A stretch of 19,806 nt of DNA from Circinella minor (lineage: Eukaryota > Mucoromycota > Mucoromycetes > Mucorales > Lichtheimiaceae), in contig JAEPRB010000457.1 of the NCBI GenBank assembly GCA_016758965.1, forward strand, positions 1 through 19,806, written 5' to 3'. This document shows positions 9,406 to 19,653 of this stretch, piece after piece; the first letter of the stretch is position 1, and every line of letters starts with the position of its first letter. Under the pieces are notes generated by a model, which saw nothing but the letters and a program-made list of their open reading frames with translations, was not told the origin of the DNA and searched no databases. The translations under genes and the position numbers were made by a program.

Positions 9406-12400
9406 ATGGCGAAGGTGAAATATAAACAACATTGGGGGGGGAGAAAAAAAAAGAATGAATGAAATATGTATAAATTAATACAATTATATCTTTCTTCCTT
9501 TTTTTTTTTTTAGAAAGGGTTTGGTAAAAAGGGAGAGAAAAAGCTCATCAAGGCCAGTCGTCCTGCAAGAGCTGATTGGAAAGAAGGTGTTAAAAAGAAA
9601 CAAGTCGGTGTATCTGACATGACTCTTTTAACAAAAATTACCAATGAAGCAATCAATGAAAACTTGGAAAAACGTTGGAAAAATGGTGAAATTTATGCAA
9701 GTTTTTTTATTTATTTTCAAATTAATAAGGGAACGGGAGGGAAATTCATCTTTTTTTTATTCTTTTTGACAGTAAAAAAAAAAAAAAAGCTCATCTTGAA
9801 TTCTTTTTATTTAAAAAATGTATTTAGACTTATATTGGTCATGTACTTATTAGTGTCAATCCTTTTAAAGACCTTGGCATTTATACTGATCAAGTACTTG
9901 GTAGTTATCGTGGAAAGAATTTACTCGAGGTGAATAATAATAATATTTTTATATATTAGAGAGAGAAATGTTGGGAGGGGTTAGGTTGATGAAAAAAAAA
10001 AGAAACTAAATATTTATTTTATTTTTGTAGATGCCTCCACATGTTTATGCTATTGCTGAAGCTGCTTATCATCATATGAGTAGTTATAAAGAAAATCAAT
10101 GTGTTATTATTAGTGGTGAATCAGGTGCTGGTAAAACAGAAGCTGCTAAACGAATTATGCAATATATTGCAGCTGTTTCTAGTGGTGATCAAAGTTCATC
10201 TATTCAAGAAATTAAAGATATGGTTTTGGCAACTAATCCTTTATTAGAAAGTTTTGGTTGTGCTAAAACATTAAGAAATAATAATTCGAGTCGTCATGTA
10301 AGTTTTTATTATATTAAATGAATCAAACATATTTGAATTAATTTTTAATAATAATAATAATAGGGTAAATATCTCGAAATTCAATTTAATGCTCAAGGTG
10401 CACCTGTGGGTGCTGTTATTACCAATTATTTATTGGAAAAGGTATATTTGTTGATAGCGAGAAGGGGGGGGGGAGAAGAAGATTCTTTTTATTAACAATA
10501 ACTTCAATTTTTAATAGAATCGTGTTGTTGGTCAAATTGAAAATGAAAGAAACTTTCATGTATTTTATCAACTTACTAAAGCTGCACCACCTGAATATCA
10601 AGGTAAATTATAATAAATACATTTTTATGAATAATTAATTAATCATTGCTTTTATATATATATAAACTTAATAGAGGCTTATGGTTTACAAGGTCCTGAA
10701 AGCTTTTTATATACCAGTCGTAGTGGATGTTTGGATGTAGATGGAATAGATGATGTTCAAGAATATAGTGAAACAGTTGTAAGTTTAATAGTAAAAAAAA
10801 AAAGGATTTTTAAAGCATACAAAAGTATATATCTAAATAGTGGGAATATATATAGAAAGCAATGGATATTGTTGGACTTGAAAAACATGAACAAGATGAA
10901 ATCTTTAAAATGTTGGCTGTTGTCTTATGGTTGGGTAACCTTTTATTTGTTGAAAATGATGATGGAAATGCTGCAATTTCTGATCCAGATGGTAAGAAAA
11001 AAAAATGCTATGTTAAAAATGAGGGAGAGTGCTGTATATATATATATATTAAACATAACATGATTATATTATTTAGTTGCCAACTTTATTGCCTACTTGA
11101 TGGAAGTGGATGGTGAATCTTTATCCAAAGCATTGACAAATCGTGTAATGGAAACTCAACGTGGTGGAAGAAGAGGTATATATATATTTAATAAGAAAAA
11201 ATAGAAAAACCCACGTGTTATACTTATCAATGATATTATGGATTACCTTATATAGGTAGTGTGTATGAAGTCCCTTTAAATGTTACTCAAGCCACTGCTG
11301 TCCGTGATGCACTTTCCAAAGCAATTTACGAACGATTATTCGAATGGATTGTTCAACGTGTCAACTTATCCTTAAAAACGCGTGGTGGTGATCAATATGT
11401 TATTGGTGTACTCGATATCTATGGTTTTGAAATTTTCGATGATAACAGCTTTGAACAATTATGTATCAACTATGTCAATGAAAAATTACAACAAATTTTT
11501 ATTGAATTAACATTAAAAGCTGAACAAGAAGAATATGTTCGAGAACAAATTCAATGGACACCTATTAAATTCTTTAATAACAAAATTGTATGTGATTTAA
11601 TTGAAGAAAAACGACCTCCAGGAGTCTTTGCTGCATTGAATGATGCTTGCGCTACAGCTCATGCCGATCCAAGCGCTGCTGATAATTCATTTGTGCAACG
11701 TTTGGGTTTCTTGTCCTCCAATGCTCACTTTGAATCGCGTGGATCTAAATTTTTAATCCGCCATTATGCTGGTGATGTGTTGTACAACGTGGAAGGCATG
11801 ACGGATAAAAATAAAGATTCATTGTTAAAAGATTTGTTGAATTTAGCTGCAGCTTCCACCAATGCATTTATTTCTCAAACATTATTCCCTGAACGTATTG
11901 ATCCTAATTCTAAAAAGAGACCTCCTACAGCTGGTGACAAGATTAAACAATCCTGTAATGCTCTTGTAACGAAATTAATGCAATGTCATCCAAGTTATAT
12001 TCGTACAATTAAACCCAATGATAATCGAAGTTCAACGGAATATAATGTAAAACGTGTTCTTCATCAAGTTCAATATCTTGGTTTATGTGAAAATATTCGT
12101 GTCCGTCGCGCTGGTTTTGCATACAGAACTGTAATTATTAAATTTATTATTTATCTTGAATCTTTTATATATGTATATATATACTCACCTTCTACTTTTT
12201 CTCTGGTTTTTTTTTATTCTTTCTTTTAGACATTTGAGAAATTTGTTGAACGATTTTATTTATTATGTCCATCCACTGGTTATGCAGGTGATTATATTTG
12301 GCAAGGAGATTCTGTGAGTGGTGCTTTGGAAATTTTAAAACATAATAATATCCCTCAAGATGAATGGCAAATGGGTACTTCCAAGGTCTTTATTCGTCAT

Positions 12401-14567
12401 CCAGAAACGGTAAGTTTTTCATTCTTTCCTTTGTTTTTTTTTTTTGACAATGATAATGATTCTAATTTTTAATGGGGGTGGACAGATTTTTGCATTAGAA
12501 AATTTGCGTGATAAATATTGGCATAACATGGCAATTCGTATTCAACGTGCTTGGCGTTCTTATGTACGTTACAAATGGGAATGTGCTCGAAAAATTCAAC
12601 GTTTTTGGAGACAGAATAAATATAATATTGGTTATTTACAAGCAAGAGAATATGGTCATGAACTTTTGGGTGGTCGTAAAGAACGTCGTAGATTTTCATT
12701 ATTAAGTATGCGTAAATTTACTGGTGATTATCTTGATGTTAGAAATGGTACTGGTTTAGCAACTATGATTCGTAATGCTTTAACACTCAAAGGTAAGTAA
12801 TATAATTATTTCTGTTTGTTCATTTATATATATTTGAAAGGATTTGATTCATTAAATATTTTTTTTTGTTTTTATTGTTTATATAAGGTGGTGAAGAAGT
12901 TGTCTTTAGTATGCGTGGTAGTACATTAGTACCTAGAGCAATGAGATCGAGTGTTCCTAGTCCACGTACACTCGTTTTGGTAAGAAATAATGGATTATAT
13001 AATTTATTTTTTCTAAAAAAAAAATACTAATGTATTATCTAATTTCTATGTATAGACAAATCAAAATCTTCATGTACTTGTTACTACAAAGAATGGAAAA
13101 ATGATTCAAATGACAGATGAAAAGATTATTTCATTAAATGTTATTAGTGGTGTTAGCACTTCAACACTTCGTGATGATTGGATTGTATTACATGTAGATA
13201 ATTCTCCAGAAGGTGATACCATTCTTTCTTGTATTTTCAAGACAGAATTAATGGTACATATGGCACAACAATCAGGAGGTCGTATTCGTATTGATGCTAC
13301 ACCTCAAATTCAATATAAGAAAAAGGGTGGTAAATCAGTTACCATGAAATTTGTCAAGAATGAAAAGATTCCACGTGATGATGTTTATAAAAGTCATGTT
13401 GTCAATGTACCTTCAGGTGAACCCGCTAATAGTGGTAAGTTTATTGTAATTATGATTCTTAAAAAGGGGGTTTAGAATTTTTTTTCAGTTACTAATTATA
13501 TAAATATATATATATACATATAGTGTCTATGCCACCATGTCCTACTAAACCTCGATTGACATCTACAAGTACAAGAAAACCAGCTGCTCGAAAGACACCA
13601 ACAACACGTTCAACACCTCGACCTAAACCTACTCCCGCTACTACTACTACTACTCCTACTCCTTCTACTGCTGGTACTGCCAATATTTCTGCTAATCGAC
13701 CTTTACCACCTATTCAAAATAATATACGTTCAGTTCCTCCGCCGCCACCACCTGTTGCACCAGCCACACCTGCTCAACCACAATTTAAGGCTATTTATCC
13801 ATTCCAATCACAAGAAGATGGTGAAATTGCATTTGAAAAAGATGATCTTTTAGAAATTGTTGAAAAAGATGAAAATGGTTGGTGGTTAGCTCGTAAAGAT
13901 GGTAAAGAAGGATGGGTACCAAGTAATTATCTTGAAGAATATGTTGCACCTAAACCTACACCTGCACCTCCACCACCCCCTGCTCGTAGAGCAGCTCCAC
14001 CTCCACCACCAGCTAGTAATAGTATTTCATCACCTAGATCATCTAATATGACACCTCCTTCAACAACAACAACAACACAACCTATTCCAGTGATGCCTGG
14101 TATAGCTGCACCTTCTTCCAATGGTGTACCACCATGGAAAGCACAATTAGAAGCTCGAAAAGCAGCTCAAGCTTCTGGTAATGTTCCTACACCAGCACCA
14201 CGTCCTGTTTCTGGTGCTACACCTGTACCTGCTGCTCGAAGAGCACCACCTGCTCCTGGACCTAAACCTGTTATTCCTGCTAAACCAAGTACGATGGGTA
14301 AACCTGTAATTCCAGCAAGACCTGGTACTACACCTTCACCTGCTCCTCGTGCTCCCCCTCGACCTACTTCGACTTCACCACCTTCTAATGCTGCTGCTTC
14401 ATTAGCAGATGCTGTAAGTATTTATTTTATTTTTTCATTTTAATTTTTACTAGTTATAAAGAAGAGGAATATTAATTTGTTTTTTTTTTGTTTTACATAA
14501 TAACTAGATTCGTGCTAGACGTCAACAACAACCACAACAACAACATGAAAGTGATGATGAATGGTAG
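9406..14567 (+). CDS. MYO1: Class I myosin (Myo3/Myo5-type, motor-2IQ-TH1-SH3-acidic tail)
   Basis: Sixteen exons join in phase to 1281 residues: 9406-9414, 9514-9696, 9828-9929, 10031-10297, 10364-10441, 10518-10602, 10675-10778, 10856-10991, 11077-11175, 11256-12130, 12230-12409, 12486-12792, 12888-12979, 13056-13434, 13524-14413, 14508-14567. Length and order match fungal type I myosins. The motor has P-loop GESGAGKT at 127-134, switch I NNNSSRHGK at about 181-189 and switch II DIYGFE at 408-413. The TEDS position is Ser356 ([11 protein letters not shown]), a PAK/Ste20-type phosphorylation site in yeast relatives. Two IQ motifs lie at about 725-753, TH1 at about 765-960, a Pro-rich linker, and SH3 at about 1053-1105 (ALYDY-like AIYPF, GWW, GWVPSNY). 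The end is ADAIRARR plus HESDDEW, an Arp2/3-activating central/acidic tail. It drives actin assembly and membrane bending in endocytosis at the plasma membrane. Exon 1 codes only M-A-K. The intron after 9696 starts with GC. Confidence 0.96.
9697..9827 (+). other. Non-canonical GC-AG intron in the myosin-I gene
   Basis: The conserved reading is GEIY then [13 protein letters not shown]. The last codon of the upstream exon (TAT, ending 9696) is followed by GCAAGT, not GT. The downstream exon begins after TTTAG at 9828. GCAAGT is the classic GC-AG donor with otherwise perfect U1 pairing. A nearby GT (about 9686) would remove the conserved EIY residues, so GC use is favoured. Confidence 0.8.
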
Positions 14568-15487
14568 TTTTTTTTTTCAAAAAAAAAAAAAAAAAAAAAA
14601 AAGAGTTCGTAGATTTGAAAAACCTATAGATTAATTTTTATACACACACACTTTCTCTCATTATCTTTATCTAAATGTTATCTTTATTACCCATCTCTCT
14701 CTCTCTCTCTCTTTTCCCCCTCCTCCTCACACACTTTTTTTTATTATTTATGAAAGTCATTTATATTGAATTCATATATACAATCTTTTTTAAAAGAGAT
14801 GTACGAGTTTACCATTGGAGAAAATACACTTTTTTTTTATTATATCACACAACCTTAAGCAGTTTCTTTATTTTATTTTATTTTATTTTTAAAAAAAAAA
14901 GCCAAGATCACTTGTTTGATGTGAAACAACACTAGCTTTTTTTTTTTTTTGTGAAGCAAAAAAGATTGAAACGATACTATTTTATATTTTTTCTAAAAGT
15001 GGTAAAAGAAATGATATGGAAAAGGCAGTTTTGAATATATTATCTTATAAAGGGAATTTTCCCAATTGTATACAGTGAATACTTACTTTACCAAGGAAGC
15101 CATAAAGAGTCTAAATATCCCTTCTTGTGATAGTTTTTCTTACGTACGTATTAAAAAACTCAAAATTTATATCAAAAGCATCTATACTGTTTTTATTTTT
15201 CCCTTTTTATTTCTATAGTTAATACTGCTATGAATAACTACGTAATTGTTTTTTTTTCTCAGTTAGGTGATATCGAATTTTTTAAGTAGCAGCACTTATT
15301 CCACTATTTTTTTATTATGCACATGTTATAGCGGGATTTCAATTGCATCAACAAGCCCAAAGTGATCTGTGGCGCTCAAAAATTAATGCAAAACTTGATT
15401 AAAAAACCAAAGCCCAAGTGGCATGACAAGGTGCTTGTTCCTTTGATTTTTTAAGCCCAAATTCTCATATGTGTAACATCGTTGGCA
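14568..15487. other. Gene-free region downstream of myosin-I
   Basis: About 0.9 kb without a convincing gene. A T10 run meets a very long poly-A tract right after the stop (14569-14601) and could form a hairpin in the 3' UTR. A (CT)n microsatellite lies at about 14694-14713, then pyrimidine-rich DNA to about 14740. Three copies of AAGCCCAA occur at 15353-15360, 15410-15417 and 15453-15460, just upstream of the TATA-like element of the next (decayed) gene. Open frames here are low-complexity. Confidence 0.55.
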
Positions 15488-15488
15488 T

Positions 15489-15687
15489 TATTTAAAGCAG
15501 GTAACTTTGAACGTTTCCCTACTACCTTCATTCTTTCTCTTCTTTACTTTTTATCTTTATCTTCTACGAGAATATAGTAAGTTTTTCTACTCATTTTATA
15601 TATATTATAAAACCTATTCATCTTTATATTAACAGTTTATATCAATAAATACGTATGTAGCCTAAAAAAAAATAACGTTTAACTATC
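15489..15687 (+). promoter_or_regulatory. Apparent promoter and 5' leader of the decayed gene at 15688
   Basis: A TATA-like TATTTAAA (15489-15496) is followed by a CT-rich initiation stretch (about 15516-15567). A GTAAGT donor at about 15577 and a TTAACAG acceptor at about 15635 could frame a 5' UTR intron. The arrangement leads to an ATG at 15688. It looks like a complete fungal promoter even though the coding frame behind it is broken. Confidence 0.4.
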
Positions 15688-16359
15688 ATGCCTCCAAAAG
15701 TTCCAAAAATTCCGTGTTCCAAGTGCGGAGCTAGACCTTGCACAATGTAAACCTGGGACAACTAAACCTATGCAGCCTGTTATTAAACAACCTAAAAAAA
15801 CCAACTCCAAGAGGTTAATAATATTTTTTTTAAAGATAATATATCTTATATTTATTATTATTTTTTTTGATAATACGATATTTTATATATTATTATTTTT
15901 TATTATAATTAACAATAAATATTTATATTTGGTTAATAAATTAAAAATTAAAATAAACTGAAATTTACGTACATTGTTCTTCTTTTATATATAAATATAA
16001 CTCCAATTATATAAATACAGATAGAAATACGTAATGTAGAGAAAGTGATTAGAAGAAGATCAATAACATCATCAACAGAGTAATAAGTTGAGGCAACTCT
16101 AACACTTTTTCAAAAATAAAAATAAAAAAACAAATAATACAAATAACGATGCCCTGGTGTAGAAAGCGAAAGCCCTATACAAGATATATAACATGCTCAA
16201 AGTTATCTAAGTTTGAAAAAACAAGATGATCCTGGATCAGTTTGGCTACAAATACATTAAGATGCTGCTGCGCATAAAAAAATGAGGGACGGTCTTAAAG
16301 GACCGAATGAAGTTAAATTACGTATTGGTACTGAGATATTTAGACAAGAAAAGTTATGA
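15688..16359 (+). pseudogene. Decayed small Cys/Lys-rich gene of unknown family
   Basis: The frame opens with MPPKVPKIPCSKCGARPC and stops after 20 codons (TAA at 15748-15750). A one-base shift reopens it as QCKPGTTKPMQPVIKQPKK up to a possible donor at 15814 (GAG|GTTAAT). After an AT-rich gap, the frame starting near 16150 reads CPGVESESPIQDI, stop, HAQSYLSLKKQDDPGSVWL, then QIH, stop, DAAAHKKMRDGLKGPNEVK and RIGTEIFRQEKL before a final TGA at 16357-16359. Both internal stops (16189-16191 and 16258-16260) are TAA in place of a likely CAA. The codon pattern and amino-acid mix look like former coding DNA. I do not recognise the family. An alternative is a 20-residue peptide gene plus unrelated noise. 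Confidence 0.4.
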
Positions 16360-16610
16360 TTACATAAAGAATTATTGATTTGTTTATAATTACAATATAT
16401 AGTTTTGGTTTAAATCTTATTGTTTGTTGTTTGTTGGTGTATCATGAATATTTATCATTAGAATAATATATTATAATGGTAGAAAAAAAAGAGAAATGAA
16501 AGCTATCTACAAATGAGCGGGCCGTGGACACAAACAATAGAAGGGATATGTTCAAATAATAAGAGAAATGAATGAACTAAAACATGAGGGAGACAGTGGT
16601 CTTTTTGAAA
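16360..16610. other. Gene-free spacer between two decayed genes
   Basis: About 250 bp of mixed AT-rich DNA between the plus-strand remnant ending at 16359 and the probable 3' end of the minus-strand remnant. No reading frame or repeat of note was seen. Confidence 0.4.
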
Positions 16611-18249
16611 CTATATGTGGGTAAATAATGTGGGAACTTCTGAATTGATACTTGATGTCCTTCTTCTTTTCCCAGTCTTTGTATAGTGCTTAAATATGAA
16701 TGATGGGTGCTATCACGGCTGCTCTACAATAATCCTCCGGTTTTTGCACTCCTGCCAAATTGAAAACCCCGGGTTCTGCAACTTTTTCTTCAAAAGAAAT
16801 ATCACATTGAAAAAACCAGGAGGTCTACTATGCAAAGTTCATATCTTGGATTTTGCAAACCGGTTCCGACTTTCTTTCGTCATGACCATGGAAAGAAATT
16901 GCCATTCTCCATATCTTCGAGCCTTTTCAGTGTTATTGATTAAATTGAATACGTTCGTCATAGTTTCCTTTAAGTCGTAGATAGAATGAATAATACATTT
17001 TGTGTTTGTTAAAAAATCTGCAGCGGTGGTTGGGTAATGATAAAAACAAGCAGGACGATTAATTCTTGATACATATCCATGTGGGCAATCCATGACAATA
17101 GGAAGCATGTTGAGATCTAGTATAAGCATAGAGTTAATAAGTATGAATGATTGAGGTATCATCGTTTTAATTTGAGAAATAAACTAACCGCAAATCACAA
17201 TGAATGACGCATGTTTTATTTTTATTTTTTCAATTTTAATGGATATTCTTAAACCAAGTCATATTGAATATCTTGGAACGTTTCATATCCACTCCATACA
17301 GAGTTCTGGTACTGTTTAGGTGAGAGTTCTTTTCTGACCTCAACTGCACCAAAACTCCAAATATTCAGTGGTGAACAAAATATCTGTTTTTGTGCCAACT
17401 TTTTTTTGTCTAGACATGGCAGCAAGTGAGTGATCTATGTTGATGCGTGCCGAGCTAGACATTGACACATAGTATCGCTTTAAATAAAATAAAAAAAGCA
17501 AATGTGTTAAAAAAAAACCTTCTGACAATCTGTCACCGCTGTCTATTATCAAATACAAACGAGATGACATCAATAGCACCATAATCAAAACAGTTGTCGA
17601 TGATCACCCATGCTCTTTTCATAAGATCGGCGTCAGTTTTGAATTCTTTCTGTAATCCATGCATTAAAATCTTCAATATGGTTCGAACTGCATTATGAAC
17701 CTAATATAAAATAGAATCACGAACAGGATGAAATGTATGTTTGGTATATTCTGCCCAAAGGTCATCAAGTGTTTTCTAAAAATAATTCAAATTAAACTAG
17801 ATATATCACTCTTCAAGAAATAAAAAAGTAAAAAAAAAAAAGCTTACAAGATCCTTGTAACTGTTCAAATATTCAGTGATAATGTTAGGCAGTTCTGCAA
17901 GAGATGACTGTTGTTCATTATCAATTTCGTCAAGTTCACTTAAGGTGAAATAATCAAGCCAAATGGGGTCTGAGGTATCAAGGATCATTAAGTGGCAGGG
18001 GCTAGAGCAAATTTCAAATTAGAATAATGAGTACCAAAAAAAAAGGTAAAAAGAAATACAAGGCAAAAAAACTCATTGTTCTGTTTTGTTTTTTAAAGCA
18101 AGTTCCTTCATCTTAAATTCAACAATAGTCCCAGTACTAAGTTCCCAAAACTTTCTCTTATTGAGTGTTTCAAACATATTGTTGAAGTTTTTATAGTCAC
18201 CTCCTTTAAGTTTTGGTGTACTGTCGGCTGTCGGCTGTCGGCTGTCGGC

Positions 18250-18313
<64 letters not shown>

Positions 18314-18560
18314 GGAGAAGTTGTTGACGAAACTACTGATGTTTGCTCACTTCTCTTCAAATGAAATTCAAAAACAGCTGCTGCGAGTTGGTTCCAGTCT
18401 GGCTTAGATTTCGACTACACGTTATTAAAAATAAAATAATTACTAAGGATAGCCTTGACGGAACTACTACATTGTTTTTCATCATCATATAATTCTGTAT
18501 CAGATACATACTATAGATAAATTATACTCTGCTATCGCTGTAGCGAAGAGATGGGATCAT
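16611..18560 (-). pseudogene. Decayed multi-exon gene, probable Mucoromycota-expanded family with nuclease-like motif
   Basis: Coding segments can be read in order down the minus strand. At 18417-18073: SKSKPDWNQLAAAVFEFH, a poly-Thr tract, NMFETLNKRKFWELSTGTIV. At 18001-17850: DPIWLDYFTLSELDEID. At 17776-17512: KTLDDLWAEYTKHTFHPVRD, AVRTILKILMHGLQKEF, RAWVIIDNCFD. At 17466-17250: INIDHSLAAMSRQKKVGTKTD, ILFTTEYLEFGAVEVRK. At 17185-16839: PIVMDCPHGYVSRINRP and KETMTNVFNLINN. Plausible GT-AG introns separate them. Breaks remain: stops at 18415-18417 (TAG), 18073 (TGA), 17701 (TAG) and 17533 (TGA), and a one-base shift at about 17349-17354. From memory, this resembles large families of uncharacterised Rhizopus-type proteins. 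The GTKTD...EFGAVEVRK spacing recalls a PD-(D/E)XK nuclease core, but that is inference. The 5' end (an ATG at 18560 behind TTATATAA at about 18630) is a guess, as is the 3' end. Confidence 0.6.
18221..18314. repeat. Compound tandem repeat: 4 x 7-bp unit next to about 21 x GTT
   Basis: CTGTCGG is repeated four times (18221-18248) and then merges into an uninterrupted (GTT)n tract of about 21 units (18251-18314). On the minus strand the triplets read ACA/ACAAC and code poly-Thr inside the decayed gene. The heptamer is not a multiple of 3, so each unit changes frame (TADSRQPTADS). The two arrays share CTGT, so slippage could have spawned one from the other. Confidence 0.9.
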
Positions 18561-19345
18561 CTCAGAGAGAGACTGAGCTTGGGAGAGAGACAAGAAAAAG
18601 CTTAATCTTCTCAGCCAATCCACGTTACTTATATAACATCGCGAGGTTTGGACCCAGCTTGATTATGGTAAAGGGGGAGATGCGTTCATCGCCATGTATA
18701 AAGTTACTCGCCATTGGACCCTCTTGATAAAAAAAAATTCAGCATTGGATCGAATAAGATCTATACGTAACTCTAATTTTATAATTAAAATCTTTAAAAC
18801 TATTATAAAGATATCTATAGTTAACAAGATTATAAATTATATTAACCGTCATCAAAACCAATAGCAAGAGCAACATTTTTAGTAAGGGGTAAAATATCAG
18901 TGAGAATTTATCAGGAACTTCGATGGTAAAACTCACTGTGATCCTGTATATATAAAACATTCGATATTAGAAATTAAGAATCATCTACAGTAGAAGAAAG
19001 AAAAAAAAAGTATGACTTATACTTTGAAATCGCCAACTATTTTTTTTATATACCATGCCAGTCAATATTATTTCAAAGTTATTATCAGCTTGTTACGTAT
19101 TACAGTTAATTTTAAATAAAACGAGTATTACCCTCACAAAATGAATTACAATCTCCAAAATAAAACTACTGTTAACTTACATTGTCTAATGTATATTTAC
19201 TCTTTGTTCTTAAACAAATTTGTGTCCATTTTTGTTTTAATTCAAAAGAAGGGTTTCTCACTTGAATTTATGGATCCATCATTGAAAAATGCCCTTGTAA
19301 ACCCTGCATTTAATTTTCCCCACTCCGATTATTAAAAAATTTCTA
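18561..19345. other. Region with no confident gene; possible promoter of the decayed gene and coding scraps
   Basis: On the minus strand, TTATATAA (about 18630), an inverted CCAAT (GATTGG, about 18616) and a CT-rich stretch precede the ATG at 18560. This is a believable promoter of the decayed gene. Near 18840-18950 the minus strand holds VSFTIEVPDKF in one frame and DILPLTKNVALAIGFDD in another. They look like former coding sequence broken by a frameshift. A 64-codon plus-strand frame at 19141-19335 has an EFMDPSLKNALVNP segment but no family that I recognise. None is strong enough to call a gene. Confidence 0.35.
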
Positions 19346-19349
19346 GAAT

Positions 19350-19487
19350 TCAGCTGTGTGAAGGAGAGATAGTGTCACGCGTAGTAAATTTAAGTGTAGG
19401 CGACTTAATGAAACGTGGTAAACAGAATTATAGCGAGGTTTTTAAAGTTGAATTGATTATTAAAAGAATTAAGCTAAATTTATTTTG
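19350..19487 (+). pseudogene. Possible exon remnant, unknown family
   Basis: After a TTTCTAG acceptor-like site, an open stretch reads IQLCEGEIVSRVVNLSVGD, then LMKRGKQNYSEVF and KVELIIKRIKLNLF, before a TGA at 19485-19487. Its composition is less AT-biased than its surroundings and looks like protein-coding DNA. No start codon or upstream exon can be linked to it with confidence. It could be a terminal exon, a fragment of a mobile element or chance. Confidence 0.3.
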
Positions 19488-19545
19488 AAGTCAATCGTTG
19501 ATAAGTCCGCTCTGCATTGTGAATGAATTAAATCTATTATTTAGT

Positions 19546-19653
19546 TCAGTCTAGCATAAACAACAACGAACCACCCAACTGGGCTATGTCCTTGGTCCGA
19601 TCATGAAGTGCTTGTATATCACCCGTGATGCGAAATAATAAAAATTTGTTATG
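19546..19653 (-). pseudogene. Possible coding remnant, unknown family
   Basis: On the minus strand the frame reads FLLFRITGDIQALHD, then RTKDIAQLGGSLLFMLD, then TGA (19546-19548). The segment is balanced in composition and sits in DNA that is clearly less AT-rich than its flanks (19560-19630). I do not recognise the family. It could be an exon of the same decayed locus to its left or of a gene beyond the right edge. Confidence 0.3.

Noticed and set aside
13492..13683. Minus-strand Val/Gly-rich frame, and a similar one at 13927-14121
   Set aside because: Antisense of the Pro/Thr/Ala-rich tail of myosin-I.
15052..15063. GGGAATTTTCCC, resembling an NF-kappaB site
   Set aside because: A single short match with no reason to expect the factor in a fungus.
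16696..16980. 94-codon plus-strand frame
   Set aside because: It overlaps the better-supported minus-strand remnant (PIVMDCPHGYVSRINRP region) and shows no motif.
18213..18407. Plus-strand frame with a long poly-Leu run that looks like a signal or membrane segment
   Set aside because: It is the antisense of the GTT/ACA microsatellite; the minus strand continues into coding-like sequence on both sides.
19590..19605. GGTCCGATC, vaguely like a tRNA B box
   Set aside because: It does not fit GGTTCRANTCC, and no A box or cloverleaf can be drawn around it.
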